Positions 1 through 8,626 of a stretch of DNA of 39,698 bases are shown here, in pieces. Within the stretch, counting starts at the first letter, position 1; every line of letters starts with the position of its first letter. Below the pieces are notes generated by a model that saw nothing but the letters and a program-made list of their open reading frames with translations, ran no database searches and was not told the DNA's origin. Where the stretch lies: the NCBI RefSeq assembly GCF_001550375.1, contig NZ_LRTR01000686.1, positions 1 to 39,698 of the forward strand, in the 5' to 3' direction. The DNA is from Streptomyces europaeiscabiei. GTDB taxonomy: Bacteria; Actinomycetota; Actinomycetes; Streptomycetales; Streptomycetaceae. Position numbers and translations under genes: made by a program.

Positions 1-407
1 CGGGCCAGCGCGAGGTTGCCGGCCCGGGCGTGCGCCGGCCAGGCGCCCCGGCTCCGCGGTCGGCGTCTGCCGAGTACCAAGTCGGCGCGCCCGTCCGCCA
101 CTTCGCGCACGAAGGGGGCGAGGAGCGACGGGTCGAGAGAGGCGTCGCAGTCGCAGAAGCACACGATGTCGGCCGTGGCGGCGGTCAGCCCGGCATGGCA
201 GGCGGCGCCGAAGCCGCGGCGCGGCTCGTGGATCACGGTCGCCCCGAGCTCGCGGGCGAGATCCGCCGAACCGTCGGTCGAGCCGTTGTCCACGACGAGT
301 GCACGCCAGCCGGGTGGGATCCGGGCCAGCACCCAGGGCAGGGCCTCGGCCTCGTCCAGGCAGGGGAGCACGACGTCGACGTCCAGAGGTGTGGGAGAGG
401 TCGTCAC
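1..407 (-). CDS. Family 2 glycosyltransferase, N-terminal part (cut by window edge)
   Basis: Reading leftward from a GTG at 407 gives 135 codons that run off the window. The protein opens with a GT-A nucleotide-binding start (VVLPCLDEAEALPWVL), then VVDNGSTDGSADLARELGA and a DCDASLDP segment, the metal/nucleotide-binding acidic motif of GT2 enzymes. The pattern resembles dolichol-phosphate-mannose-synthase-like transferases that move a sugar from a nucleotide donor to a lipid or glycan at the inner membrane face. The C-terminal half, and any membrane anchor, lies outside the window. It is divergent from the response regulator, with 124 bp between the starts. The GTG start is chosen because homology begins directly after it; no strong ribosome-binding site is visible. 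The family is secure, the substrate unknown. Confidence 0.85.
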   Translation of the reverse strand, partial: MTTSPTPLDVDVVLPCLDEAEALPWVLARIPPGWRALVVDNGSTDGSADLARELGATVIHEPRRGFGAACHAGLTAATADIVCFCDCDASLDPSLLAPFVREVADGRADLVLGRRRPRSRGAWPAHARAGNLALA

Positions 408-531
408 GGCTTTCACCCTACGAGGACGAACTTCACATACCGGACTTCATGTCCTTACGAAACGAGGACGTCAGGGGTTCCCCACGCAGTCCGGACGGCC
501 GGGCCGCCGGATGTGGTGCGAGGCTGACGGC
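408..531. promoter_or_regulatory. Divergent promoter region with direct repeats
   Basis: This spacer separates the glycosyltransferase and the response regulator. It holds two nine-base repeats ACGAGGACG at 420-428 and 462-470, 42 bp apart (about four helical turns), and a second pair, AACTTCA at 429-435 and GACTTCA at 443-449, 14 bp apart. OmpR-type regulators usually bind direct repeats, so these are candidate sites for the adjacent regulator. That assignment is inference. Confidence 0.3.
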
Positions 532-1287
532 ATGCAACAGCAATCGAGTGGGCCGGCAGCGGCGCGTGTCCTGGTGGTGGACGACGATCCCACGGTCGCC
601 GAGGTCGTCGCGGGATACCTCGACCGGGCCGGATACACCGTGGACCGCGCCGGAGACGGACCGACCGCGCTGGTCCGCGCCGCCGAGCGCCGGCCGGACC
701 TGGTCGTGCTGGACTTGATGCTGCCCGGCATGGACGGCCTGGAAGTGTGCCGTCTGCTGCGGACGCGCGGCCCGGTGCCGGTCATCATGCTCACCGCGCG
801 AGGCGACGAGGACGACCGGGTCCTGGGGCTGGAAGTGGGCGCCGACGACTACGTGACCAAGCCGTTCAGCCCGCGCGAACTGGTCCTGCGCGTCGAGTCC
901 GTGCTGCGCCGCTCGCGCCCCGCCTCGGACACCCGCCTCCTGAGCTCGGCCGGTCTCCGGCTGGACCCGGCCGCCCGTCGCGCCACCCGGTACGGCGCCG
1001 AACTCGCCCTGACACTGCGCGAGTTCGACCTCCTCGCCTTCTTCCTGCGCAACCCTGGCCGCGCCCACAGCCGTGAGGACCTGATGCGCGAGGTGTGGGG
1101 CTGGGACTTCGGCGACCTGTCCACGGTCACCGTCCACGTGCGCCGACTGCGCGGCAAGGTCGAGGACGATCCGGCGAGACCGCAGCTGATCCAGACGGTG
1201 TGGGGCGTCGGCTACCGCTTCGATCCCACGCGCACCCCGGCCGGCGGCGACGAACGGCCCGCCGGGTCCGAAGGCAGGAAGGACTGA
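532..1287 (+). CDS. OmpR/PhoB-family two-component response regulator
   Basis: A 251-residue DNA-binding response regulator. The receiver domain (about 12-125) shows the acidic pocket VVDDD (residues 16-19), the phospho-acceptor aspartate in LVVLDLMLPGMDG (D61), the switch threonine in IMLTARGDEDD (T88) and the conserved lysine in DDYVTKPFSP (K110). The C-terminal winged helix (about 145-235) has LTLREFDLL, the recognition region VTVHVRRLRGKVEDD and the closing WGVGYRF. The start at 532 is preceded by GAGG eight bases away and gives the normal family length; a longer open frame extends upstream without homology. It ends two bases before the kinase start, so the two genes are co-transcribed. 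Signal and targets cannot be read from the sequence. Confidence 0.95.
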   Translation: MQQQSSGPAAARVLVVDDDPTVAEVVAGYLDRAGYTVDRAGDGPTALVRAAERRPDLVVLDLMLPGMDGLEVCRLLRTRGPVPVIMLTARGDEDDRVLGLEVGADDYVTKPFSPRELVLRVESVLRRSRPASDTRLLSSAGLRLDPAARRATRYGAELALTLREFDLLAFFLRNPGRAHSREDLMREVWGWDFGDLSTVTVHVRRLRGKVEDDPARPQLIQTVWGVGYRFDPTRTPAGGDERPAGSEGRKD

Positions 1288-1289
1288 CG

Positions 1290-2401
1290 ATGCGAGACAC
1301 CCTGCTCATCGCTCTGTACGCGTTCCTCGGCGCCGGCGCGGCCGGGCTGCTGGGCGCTGTCGCGCTGTGGCCGCTGCGTCGCCGCTCGCTCACGGCGTCG
1401 CTCACCGTGGTGGCGGCCGTGGCGGTGACCGCGATGCTCGCCGGCACCCTCGCCGTGGCCTGGGCGATGTTCCTCTCCCCGCACGACCTGAGCGTCGTCA
1501 CCACGGTCGTCGCGATGGCCGCCGTCGTCTTGCTGGCCACCGCGCTGCTGCTCGGCCGCTGGGCCGTCGCCCGCAGCCACGCCCTCCAGCTCGCCGCACG
1601 TTCCTTCGGGGACGGCGGCGCCTTCACGGCCCCCGACGGCACGGCCACCGCCGAACTCACGGCACTCAGCGCGGAGTTGGCCATCACGAGTACGAACCTC
1701 GCCGCATCCAGGGAACGCGAACGCGCCCTGCAGACCTCCCGGCGTGAACTCGTCGCCTGGATCTCCCACGACCTGCGCACCCACTGGCCGGCCTGCGTGC
1801 GATGGCCGAGGCGCTGGAGGACGGGGTCGCCGCGGACCCCGACCGCTACCTGAAGCAGATCCGCACCGAGGTCGAAAGCCTCGGCGCCATGGTCGGCGAC
1901 CTCTTCGAGCTCTCCCGCATTCACGCGGGCAGCCTGCCCCTCTCCTTCTCGCGGATGTCCCTGTACGACCTCGTCGGCGACGCCCTGGCAGGCGCCGACC
2001 CGCTCGCCCGCGAACACGGGGTGCGGCTCGTCGGCGCCCGCGTCGAACCCGTGCCGGTCGAGGTCGACGGCAAGGAGATGAGCCGCGTCCTCGGTAACCT
2101 GCTGGTCAACGCGACCCGCCGGACCCCGGCCGACGGCACGGTGGCGGTGGCCGCCGAGCGGTCCCCGGACGGCGTGGTGGTGTCCGTGACGGACGGCTGC
2201 GGCGGCATCCCAGAGGAGGATCTGCCGCGCGTCTTCGACACCGGCTGGCGCGGTACCCACGCCCGCACTCCACCGGCCGGCGCGGGCCTGGGCCTCGCCA
2301 TCGTCCGGGGGATCGTGGAGGCCCACCGGGGGCAGGCCACCGTACGCAACATCCCCGGAGGCTGCCGTTTCGAGGTGGTGCTGCCCGCGGCCGCTTCCTG
2401 A
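1290..2401 (+). pseudogene. Sensor histidine kinase, frameshifted in the H-box
   Basis: This is the partner kinase of the preceding regulator. Three membrane segments (about residues 5-28, 37-60, 69-88) lead into a linker and the dimerisation helix [11 protein letters not shown] with the phospho-acceptor H160. Directly after it the frame breaks. The text at 1771-1790 reads as [10 protein letters not shown], but one extra C in the CCC run at 1780-1782 would restore [17 protein letters not shown] and join the second frame, which continues from about 1802 to 2401. That second part carries the N-box ([11 protein letters not shown]), G1 ([16 protein letters not shown]) and G2 ([16 protein letters not shown]) of the HATPase domain. 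All other motifs are intact, so either the kinase is recently inactivated or one base is missing from the sequence. As read, the product lacks its catalytic domain. Confidence 0.85.
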
Positions 2402-2431
2402 ACGCGGGCAGCACCACCGGTCCATGGGGTC

Positions 2432-3433
2432 CTATGAGCCCCGCATCCCGGAACGCGCGAACTCCCGCATCCCCTCCGCGAAGCCGACCTCCGTCTTCCA
2501 GCCCAGCTCCGCCCGCAGCCGGGACGAGTCTGCGGTGATGTGCCGGACGTCCCCCAGCCGGTACTCCCCGGTGACGACCGGATCGGGTCCGCCGTACGCG
2601 ACGGCCAGTGCCCGGGCCATCTCCCCGACGGTGTGCGGTTCACCGCTGCCGGTGTTGTACGCGGTCAGCGCGCCCTGGGCCGAACCCGCCTCCAGCACCG
2701 CCACGTTGGCCGCCGCCACATCCCGGACATGCACGAAGTCCCGCCGCTGCCGACCGTCCTCGAACACCCGGGGCGCCTGCCCGCGCGCGAGCGCCGAACG
2801 GAAGAAGGAGGCCACCCCGGCGTAGGGGGTGTCCTGCGGCATCCGGGGCCCGTACACGTTGTGGTACCGCAGCGACACCGCCGTCCCGCCCGTCGCCCGC
2901 GCCCACGCCGCCACGAGATGCTCCTGGGCGAGCTTGGTCGTCGCGTACACATTGCGCGGGTCGGTCGGCGCGTCCTCGCCCACGAGCCCCGGCGACAACT
3001 CGGCCCCGCACTGCGGACACAGCGGCTCGAAGCGCCCGGCCGCGAGATCGGCCACGTCCCTCGGACCCGGCCGCACCACCCCGTGCCGTCCGCACTCGTA
3101 CCGTCCCTCCCCGTACACCACCATCGACCCCGCCAGCACCAGCCGCCGCACACCTGCCTCCGCCATCGCGGCGAGCAGTACGGCTGTCCCCAGGTCGTTG
3201 CGGGAGACGTACTCCGGGGCGTCGGCGAACCCCGTGCCGAGACCGACCATGGCCGCCTGATGGCACACGGCGTCCACGCCGTCCAGAGCGCGGGCGACCG
3301 CCTCCCGGTCCCTCACGTCCGCGCCGACGTCCGCCGCCACGTCGAACACGACGGGCTCGTGCCCGTGCTCCGCCAGCACATCGACAACATGGGACCCGAT
3401 GAACCCGGCACCGCCGGTGACCAGTACACGCAT
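2432..3433 (-). CDS. NAD-dependent epimerase/dehydratase (extended SDR) with cysteine-rich insert
   Basis: An extended short-chain dehydrogenase acting on a nucleotide sugar, such as a UDP-hexose 4-epimerase or dehydratase. The Rossmann motif GGAGFIGSHV is at the N-terminus. Numbered from a possible GTG start at 3442, the catalytic set is S106, Y166 and K170 (YATTK), and the C-terminal half has the substrate-binding SLRYHNVYGPRMP and RDFVHVRDVAAANVAVLE motifs. Between the serine and tyrosine lies an insert with YECGRHG and LCPQCGAE (C117, H120, C142, C145), which looks like a zinc knuckle. ATG at 3433 was chosen because the family starts MRVLVTGG; GTG at 3442 adds three residues. It is convergent with the kinase gene and lies 30 bp from its end. 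With the glycosyltransferase it suggests a cell-surface sugar locus (inference). Confidence 0.88.
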   Translation of the reverse strand: MRVLVTGGAGFIGSHVVDVLAEHGHEPVVFDVAADVGADVRDREAVARALDGVDAVCHQAAMVGLGTGFADAPEYVSRNDLGTAVLLAAMAEAGVRRLVLAGSMVVYGEGRYECGRHGVVRPGPRDVADLAAGRFEPLCPQCGAELSPGLVGEDAPTDPRNVYATTKLAQEHLVAAWARATGGTAVSLRYHNVYGPRMPQDTPYAGVASFFRSALARGQAPRVFEDGRQRRDFVHVRDVAAANVAVLEAGSAQGALTAYNTGSGEPHTVGEMARALAVAYGGPDPVVTGEYRLGDVRHITADSSRLRAELGWKTEVGFAEGMREFARSGMRGS

Positions 3434-3667
3434 ACGGCTCACGCTAGGACCACACCACCGCCCAGCCCCAGGGCCACGCCCGGCACGTCACGCTTCCGTA
3501 AGACGGCGGCCCGGCAGCCGACCCGCCGGGCCGCTCCTTCGCCCGGGCGCGTACGCCGGCGCCGGGACGTAAGCATTTCGTCATCACCCGACCCGGGCCG
3601 AAGAGATCGTCCTTTGCGTTGAATGGGAGGCGACGACACGTACCGACGAAGCGAGAAGAGGCACGGA

Positions 3668-4228
3668 ATGGGGCGCACGTGGAGGGGACCGCTGACCGTG
3701 GGGCTGCTGGTGTCGCTGGTCGTGGGAGTGGGAGCCGGGCTGTACTGGTTCCAGCCGTGGAAGCTCTGGCAGGACGAGACGGTGACGGAGTCCCTGCCCG
3801 GCGCCGTCGTGGAAGCCTCCCGGCCCCCGCGAACGGAGCCCGGGACGCCTTCCTCACCGTCGGCGCCGACCGGGCCCGTGACCCTGGCCACCGGTGAGAT
3901 GACCAGCCACGAGCACACGACATCGGGCACGGTGAAACTCGTACGGCTCGCCGACGGCACCCACGTGATCCGGCTGGAGCGGCTCGACACCAGCAACGGC
4001 CCGGACCTGCGCGTGTGGCTGACCGACGCCCCGGTGAAGGAGGGCCGGGCCGGCTGGCACGTCTTCGACGACGGCGAGCACGTCAGCCTCGGCAGCCTCA
4101 AGGGCAACAGGGGAAGCCAGAACTACCCCCTCCCCGAGGACATCGACCCCTCCCGGTACACCAGCGTCACCATCTGGTGCGACCGCTTCGACGTCTCCTT
4201 CGGCGCCGCCGAACTCGCCGACGCCTGA
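3668..4228 (+). CDS. Membrane-anchored DM13-domain protein
   Basis: A 186-residue protein with a short basic start, one membrane helix (LTVGLLVSLVVGVGAGLYWF), a Pro/Ser-rich linker of about 45 residues and a C-terminal DM13 domain. The domain is marked by LDTSNGPDLRVWLTDAP, SLGSLKGNRGSQNYPLP and YTSVTIWCDRFDVSFG. DM13 domains are predicted to take part in extracytoplasmic redox or electron transfer; the single conserved cysteine (IWC) is present. The domain probably faces outward on a tether. ATG at 3668 is chosen because AAGAGG lies six bases upstream; an in-frame ATG at 3623 lacks a good site and would put charged residues before the helix. It stands alone and is followed by a small hairpin. 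Confidence 0.85.
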   Translation: MGRTWRGPLTVGLLVSLVVGVGAGLYWFQPWKLWQDETVTESLPGAVVEASRPPRTEPGTPSSPSAPTGPVTLATGEMTSHEHTTSGTVKLVRLADGTHVIRLERLDTSNGPDLRVWLTDAPVKEGRAGWHVFDDGEHVSLGSLKGNRGSQNYPLPEDIDPSRYTSVTIWCDRFDVSFGAAELADA

Positions 4229-4234
4229 CCGTTC

Positions 4235-4250
4235 TCCCCGTCCGCGGGGA
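4235..4250 (+). terminator. Short GC-rich hairpin after the DM13 gene
   Basis: TCCCCG-TCCG-CGGGGA forms a perfect six-pair stem with a four-base loop, six bases after the DM13 stop codon. There is no T-run, which is common for actinobacterial terminators. Function is inferred from position only. Confidence 0.45.
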
Positions 4251-4398
4251 TGTCCGGACACAAACGCGTCGAAGGGGCAAGGGAGCCGCCCATGTCAGCC
4301 TCCCGGGTCCGAGACGAGTGCCGGCGCGGCGGTGCGTACCTGCGGGGTGAGCCGCTCCGGCCGCCGCCCGGCCGCAGTACGGTTGCGAGGCCGACGCC

Positions 4399-4750
4399 GA
4401 GCGCGGCCACGGTTCTCGAGGCGTGGCTCGACCAAGTGGTTCTCGTGGGCCGCAACGCGGTCGCCGAGGACTCCCCGACCAAGGGCATGCCGGCGTACGT
4501 CGTCGCAGGCCGGGGTGGTTCCTACGCTCGCGGGACTCCGCGCGAGGGCTACGAGTACGTGCAGAACCACCTGAGAGCGATCCTCGGCGACATGCTGGGC
4601 CTGGACATCGACTTCGTCGTCCCCGAGTTCACCCTGGCGCACTCCAGCCCGGCCATGGCCGAGCTGATCCCGCTCGCCGAGGCCTCCAAGGCCAGGGCCC
4701 ACGAAGACGTGAGGAGCAAGGGCAAGGCCGCCGCGCTGAACGCCGCCTGA
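4399..4750 (+). pseudogene. FMN-dependent NADH-azoreductase-like flavodoxin, N-terminally truncated
   Basis: From about 4399 the frame encodes VLEAWLDQVVLVGRNAVAED, then KGMPAYVVAGRGGSYARG and a C-terminal helix-rich tail ending KGKAAALNAA. This matches the second half of the AzoR/NAD(P)H-quinone reductase fold: the dimer helix, the substrate loop and the last beta-alpha unit. The N-terminal half with the FMN phosphate-binding loop is absent. The frame does extend upstream to an ATG at 4292, but those roughly 35 codons (MSASRVRDECRR...) have no flavodoxin character. A product without the FMN loop would not bind cofactor normally, so this is called a remnant. The upstream join may mark a deletion or insertion boundary. 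Confidence 0.65.
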
Positions 4751-5145
4751 CGCACACGGCGCCCGGCGCGGTCGACGCCGGACCGGGCGCAGTCGGCGAG
4801 GTGGGCCGGGAGTCCTGCTCGGAGGGCGGGGCCCCTGCTCTGGGGCGCTGAACCCAGGCCGAAGGCACCGTCGAGGAGCCCGCTGGGGCTGCTCCACGAC
4901 GACGATGACGTACGCGCAGCGGCCCATGACGTGCGCGCACCGGCTGTACGCGCGTCATGCACCGCGATGCGACGATTGGGCACCCCCCTCACTGTCGTCG
5001 CCGAAAGCGACCGGCTGGGTCGTGCACCCCACGAGGCGACCGGCACCCACACGGTCAGCGCGCTGATGTGGGGATCCCGGCCAAGGGCAAGCGGGTCCGC
5101 TTCTCGGAGGGGCCGGCAGGGCTCTGGGCGGAATCCGGTGCGGCG
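4751..5145. other. Non-coding gap, no supported gene
   Basis: About 395 bases lie between the azoreductase remnant and the end of the GH3 gene. Open frames exist on both strands, but none shows a recognisable domain, a ribosome-binding site or continuous coding character. No terminator or repeat stands out. It may hold further decayed sequence linked to the truncated azoreductase. Confidence 0.5.
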
Positions 5146-7458
5146 TCAGTCGACGTGCACCGGTGTGAGGAGGACCCGGTCGTGGCCGGCCCGGCGGATC
5201 GGGCCGGTGAGGCGGAGGGTGCCGGTGAGGCGAGTGTCGGTGCTGGACGCGCCGAGCATGATGGTGATGTCGCCGGGTTCGACGAGTTGGTGCCGGTCGG
5301 GCCCGGTGTAGGCGAGGCGGTCGGCGTGCAGGCGGAAGGTGACCTTGCGCTGCTCGCCGGGGGCCAGTCGGACGCGGGCGTAGCCGGTCAACTGGGTTAC
5401 AGGGCGGGGGAGTTGGGCCATGGGGTCGGCGGTGTACAGCTGGACGACCTCGGTGCCGGGGCGGTCGCCGGTGTTGCGGACCAGGCAGCTGATCTCGACC
5501 TCGCCGTCGGTGGGGATGTCCTCGGAACTCAGTGTCAGGTCGTCGTAGGTGAAGGCCGTGTAGGAGAGGCCGTGGCCGAAGGGGTAGGCGGGGGTGGGGT
5601 CGAGGTTGCTGACGCCCTGGGTGTTGCCGCCCAGAGGGGCGTGCAGGTAGGTGCCGGGCTGGCCGCCCGGCGTGCGTGGGACCTGGACCGGCAGTCTGCC
5701 CGACGGGGTGAGCCGTCCGGAGAGCACCCCCGCGAGGGCTGGCCCGCCCTCCTCGCCGGGGAAGAAGGACTGGACGAGGGCGGCCACGCGGTCGGCGTAG
5801 GCCCCGAGAGCGTACGGGCGGCCGGAGACGACCAGCAGCACGATCGGCGTGCCGGTGGCGAGGAGCGCCTCGACGAGTTCGTCCTGGACGCCGGGCAGTG
5901 AGAGGTCCTCGGTGTCGCAGCCCTCACCGGAAGTGCCGAGCCCGAACAGTCCGGCGCGATCCCCGACCACGGCGATGCATACGTCCGCCCGCCGTGCCGC
6001 TTCCACCGCCGCGTCGAAAGCGGTGCGGTCGATGTCCTTGACGGGACAGCCCTGTTCGTACGCGATCAGGGTCCCCGGCAGTTCCGCGGCCAGGGCGTCC
6101 AGCAGCGAGTGGGCCTCGATGCCGTTGTCGTGTCCGGGGTGGTGGGGGAGGACGTGGTTGGGGAAGGAGTAACAGCCGAAGAAGGCGTTGGCGTCGTCGG
6201 CGCAGGGGCCCACCAGGGCGATGGACGCCGTGTCCCGAGCCAGCGGCAGGAAGCCGTTCCGGTTGTCGAGCAGGACGATGCTCTGCTCGGCCAGGTCCCG
6301 GGCGATGGCCCGGTGCGCAGGCGGATCGAGGTCGATGGGATCCGTGACGTCCACGTCGGCGGCCGGGTCGAAATCGCTGTCGAGGAGCCCCAGTTCGGCC
6401 TTCTGGCGCAGGACGCGGCGTACCGCGCGATCGACGAGGTCCTCGGCGACGGTGCCCTCGCGGACGAGCTCCGCGAGGGGTTCGCCGAAGCAGAGTGTGT
6501 CGGGCAGTTCGACGTCGATGCCGGCCGCCAGCGCGCGGGCGCCTGCCTCGCCCTCGCTCGCGGCGATGCGGTGCATGGTGCGCAGGAACGCGATCGACCA
6601 GTAGTCGGAGACGACCGTCCCCTCGAATCCCCACTCCTCCCGCAGGAGCCGGGTGAGCAGCGACGGGTCCGCCCCTGCCGGTACGCCGTCGACGTCGGCG
6701 TACGAGTTCATCACCGAACGCGCGCCGCCGTCCCGCAGTGCCATTTCGAACGGCGGCAGGATCACGTCGGCGAACTCGCGCGGACCCATGGACACGGGCG
6801 CGTGGTTGCGGGCGGCCCTGGAAGCGGAGTAGCCGGCGAAGTGCTTGAGCGTGGCGATGATCCCGGCGCTCTCCAGCCCGCGCACGTAGGCGGTGCCAGT
6901 GGTGGCGACGAGATAGGGGTCCTCGCCGAGGGTCTCCTCGACGCGGCCCCAGCGGTAGTCGCGTACGACGTCCAGGACGGGAGACAGACCTTGGTGGACT
7001 CCCACCCGGCGCATGCTCGTGCCGATCGCGTGGGCCATGCGTTCGACGAGGTCGGGGTCGAAGGTGGCGGCCCAGGCCAGGGCGGTGGGAAAGACCGTCG
7101 CGTGGTACGTGGTGAATCCGGTCAGGCACTCCTCGTGCGCGATGGCCGGGATGCCGAGCCGTGTGCCGTCCATCAACTCGCGCTGGAGAGCGGCGAGGTG
7201 ACGGGCGCCGTCGGCCGCCTCGACCGGCTTGGTGCCGAAGGGGCGGGTGATGTGGCCCAGCCCGTCCTTTCTGGCCTTTTCGAAGTCGGTGTGCCGGGCG
7301 AAGACGTCCTGCATGGGTGCCACGTTGCCGCTGACGCGTTCGACGCCGGGCCAGGCGCTGCCGAGCTGGGCGAGCTTCTCTTCCAGGGTCATCTCCGCGA
7401 GCAGGGACTCGACCCTGTCGTCACGGGGGCAGGCCGGATCGGCCCAAGGTGTGGTCAT
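5146..7458 (-). CDS. Cytoplasmic GH3 beta-glycosidase (beta-xylosidase/beta-glucosidase type)
   Basis: A 770-residue family 3 glycoside hydrolase in the usual order: (beta/alpha)8 domain (about 20-380), alpha/beta sandwich (about 400-600) and a C-terminal fibronectin-III-like domain (about 680-765). The substrate loop LKHFAGY (K205-H206) and GRVEETLGEDPYL are present, and the nucleophile is D285 in VVSDYWSIAFL. There is no signal peptide, so it hydrolyses imported oligosaccharides in the cytoplasm. ATG at 7458 has GAGGAA seven bases upstream; a longer frame lacks homology. It lies 49 bp downstream of a LacI gene on the same strand and opposite an importer operon. Genes for intracellular beta-xylosidase BxlA sit with bxlEFG in Streptomyces thermoviolaceus, so xylobiose is a candidate substrate. 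Neighbouring rhamnosidases make glucosides or xylosides released from plant glycosides equally possible. Confidence 0.92.
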   Translation of the reverse strand: MTTPWADPACPRDDRVESLLAEMTLEEKLAQLGSAWPGVERVSGNVAPMQDVFARHTDFEKARKDGLGHITRPFGTKPVEAADGARHLAALQRELMDGTRLGIPAIAHEECLTGFTTYHATVFPTALAWAATFDPDLVERMAHAIGTSMRRVGVHQGLSPVLDVVRDYRWGRVEETLGEDPYLVATTGTAYVRGLESAGIIATLKHFAGYSASRAARNHAPVSMGPREFADVILPPFEMALRDGGARSVMNSYADVDGVPAGADPSLLTRLLREEWGFEGTVVSDYWSIAFLRTMHRIAASEGEAGARALAAGIDVELPDTLCFGEPLAELVREGTVAEDLVDRAVRRVLRQKAELGLLDSDFDPAADVDVTDPIDLDPPAHRAIARDLAEQSIVLLDNRNGFLPLARDTASIALVGPCADDANAFFGCYSFPNHVLPHHPGHDNGIEAHSLLDALAAELPGTLIAYEQGCPVKDIDRTAFDAAVEAARRADVCIAVVGDRAGLFGLGTSGEGCDTEDLSLPGVQDELVEALLATGTPIVLLVVSGRPYALGAYADRVAALVQSFFPGEEGGPALAGVLSGRLTPSGRLPVQVPRTPGGQPGTYLHAPLGGNTQGVSNLDPTPAYPFGHGLSYTAFTYDDLTLSSEDIPTDGEVEISCLVRNTGDRPGTEVVQLYTADPMAQLPRPVTQLTGYARVRLAPGEQRKVTFRLHADRLAYTGPDRHQLVEPGDITIMLGASSTDTRLTGTLRLTGPIRRAGHDRVLLTPVHVD

Positions 7459-7507
7459 GGTGCGTTCCTCGGGGTGGTGGCGTGGGGTGCGTTGGGTGTG
7501 GGGCCGT

Positions 7508-8533
7508 CTAGACGTGGCCGGGCGGCGCAGCGGTGGAGGCCCGGACGATGAGCTGGGTGGCCAGCTCCACCCGGTGGCTGTCCAGCGGCTCGCCCGCGAC
7601 GAGCCGGAGCAGGGCACGGAGTGCGGCACGGCCGATCTCGGCGAAGGGCTGGCGGACGGTGGTCAGGGGCGGGGCCGAGGTGCTGGCCGCAGCCGTGTCG
7701 TCGAAGCCGACGACGCTGACGTCCCCCGGTACCCGCAAGCCGTGGACGCGGGCGGCCTCGATGACGCCGAACGCCTCCAGGTCGTTGCCGGTGAACACGG
7801 CGGTGGGCGGTTCGTCCAGGGCGAAGAGTTCCAGAGCGGCCTGGTAGGCGGGTTCGAACCGGAAGGCGCCACGCTTGATCAGCAGGGGATCAGGCGTGAT
7901 CCCGGCACGGCTGAGCGCGGCCTGGTAGCCGTGCAGCCGGGCGGTGTTGCACACGGCGTCGTGGCGGCCCTCGATCATCGCGATGCGGCGATGCCCGAGC
8001 TTCAGCAGGTGCTCGGTCGCGGCCATGCCGCCGCTGAAGTTCGTCGCGCCGATGCTCGGCACACGCTCGTCCGGCACGTTCATCGGGTCGATCAGTACGA
8101 CCGGGACGCCGTGCTGCGCGAACTGCGCCCGCTGCCGGGCCGTCAGCTCGGACGTCACCAGGATGAGGCCCTCCCGCCCCGCGTTGGTGATCTTCCGGGC
8201 CCAGGTGGCGCCCAGCGGGTCGTCGGGCGCCGTACTGATCACGACGTCGACTCCGACCTCGGCCGCGGCCTCCGTCACACCCTGGGTGATCACCAGGTTG
8301 TTGGGGTTGACCAGCTTGTCGAAGGTCAGGTCGATGGTGCGCACCGGGGACTGCGCGCCTCCGGGGCCTCGGGCCACGTAGTCACGTTCGACCAGCAGCC
8401 GCTCGACGCGGGCCCGGGTCTCCGGTGAGACGTCGCTGCGGCCGTTGACCACTTTCGACACGGTGGCGATGGATACCCCGGCCGCTTCGGCGATGCCGGT
8501 CAGGGTCGTCCGCTCAACGGCTCGCTTCGCCAT
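7508..8533 (-). CDS. LacI-family regulator of the GH3/ABC importer locus
   Basis: A 341-residue LacI/GalR repressor. The N-terminal helix-turn-helix and hinge read TLTGIAEAAGVSIATVSKVV and end in VERDYVARG. The rest is a periplasmic-binding-protein-like effector domain with PNNLVITQGVTEAAAEVGVDVV, VSELTARQRA, FTGNDLEAFGVIEAARVHGLRVPGD and VVGFDDTAAAS. It probably binds a small saccharide taken up by the divergent transporter and then leaves its operators. Its own start region contains a near-perfect 18-bp inverted repeat that fills the spacer of its promoter, so autorepression is likely. It is transcribed ahead of the GH3 gene. It resembles BxlR in role and context; the identity is inference. 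Confidence 0.92.
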   Translation of the reverse strand: MAKRAVERTTLTGIAEAAGVSIATVSKVVNGRSDVSPETRARVERLLVERDYVARGPGGAQSPVRTIDLTFDKLVNPNNLVITQGVTEAAAEVGVDVVISTAPDDPLGATWARKITNAGREGLILVTSELTARQRAQFAQHGVPVVLIDPMNVPDERVPSIGATNFSGGMAATEHLLKLGHRRIAMIEGRHDAVCNTARLHGYQAALSRAGITPDPLLIKRGAFRFEPAYQAALELFALDEPPTAVFTGNDLEAFGVIEAARVHGLRVPGDVSVVGFDDTAAASTSAPPLTTVRQPFAEIGRAALRALLRLVAGEPLDSHRVELATQLIVRASTAAPPGHV

Positions 8534-8559
8534 GCTGTTCCTTTCGATTCCTTACGGGG

Positions 8560-8588
8560 AAGCTAGCGCAAGCTTTCGCTACGGTCCA
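8560..8588 (-). promoter_or_regulatory. Candidate promoter of the lacI-GH3 operon
   Basis: On the minus strand TGGACC (8588-8583) and TAGCTT (8565-8560) are separated by 17 bases, matching a vegetative -35/-10 arrangement for the regulator at 8533. The spacer is occupied by the inverted repeat 8564-8581, which would make RNA polymerase and repressor binding mutually exclusive. A ribosome-binding site AAAGGA precedes the ATG. Confidence 0.55.
8564..8581. promoter_or_regulatory. LacI-type operator 1 (importer/GH3 locus)
   Basis: TAGCGCAAGCTTTCGCTA is an 18-bp inverted repeat with one mismatched base pair, centred on an even axis with a CG core in each arm as usual for LacI-family sites. It overlaps the minus-strand promoter and lies about 45 bp upstream of the plus-strand -35 element. 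Confidence 0.65.
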
Positions 8589-8626
8589 GGGGCAGTACAG
8601 ATCGGAAACCAGTCCAATCCAGCGTC

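Noticed and set aside
1127..2425. Long minus-strand frame over the histidine kinase
   Set aside because: Low-complexity antisense shadow; the plus-strand frames carry all kinase motifs.
4931..5311. Plus-strand frame of 126 codons in the gap before GH3
   Set aside because: No ribosome-binding site, no domain and it runs into the antisense of the GH3 C-terminus.
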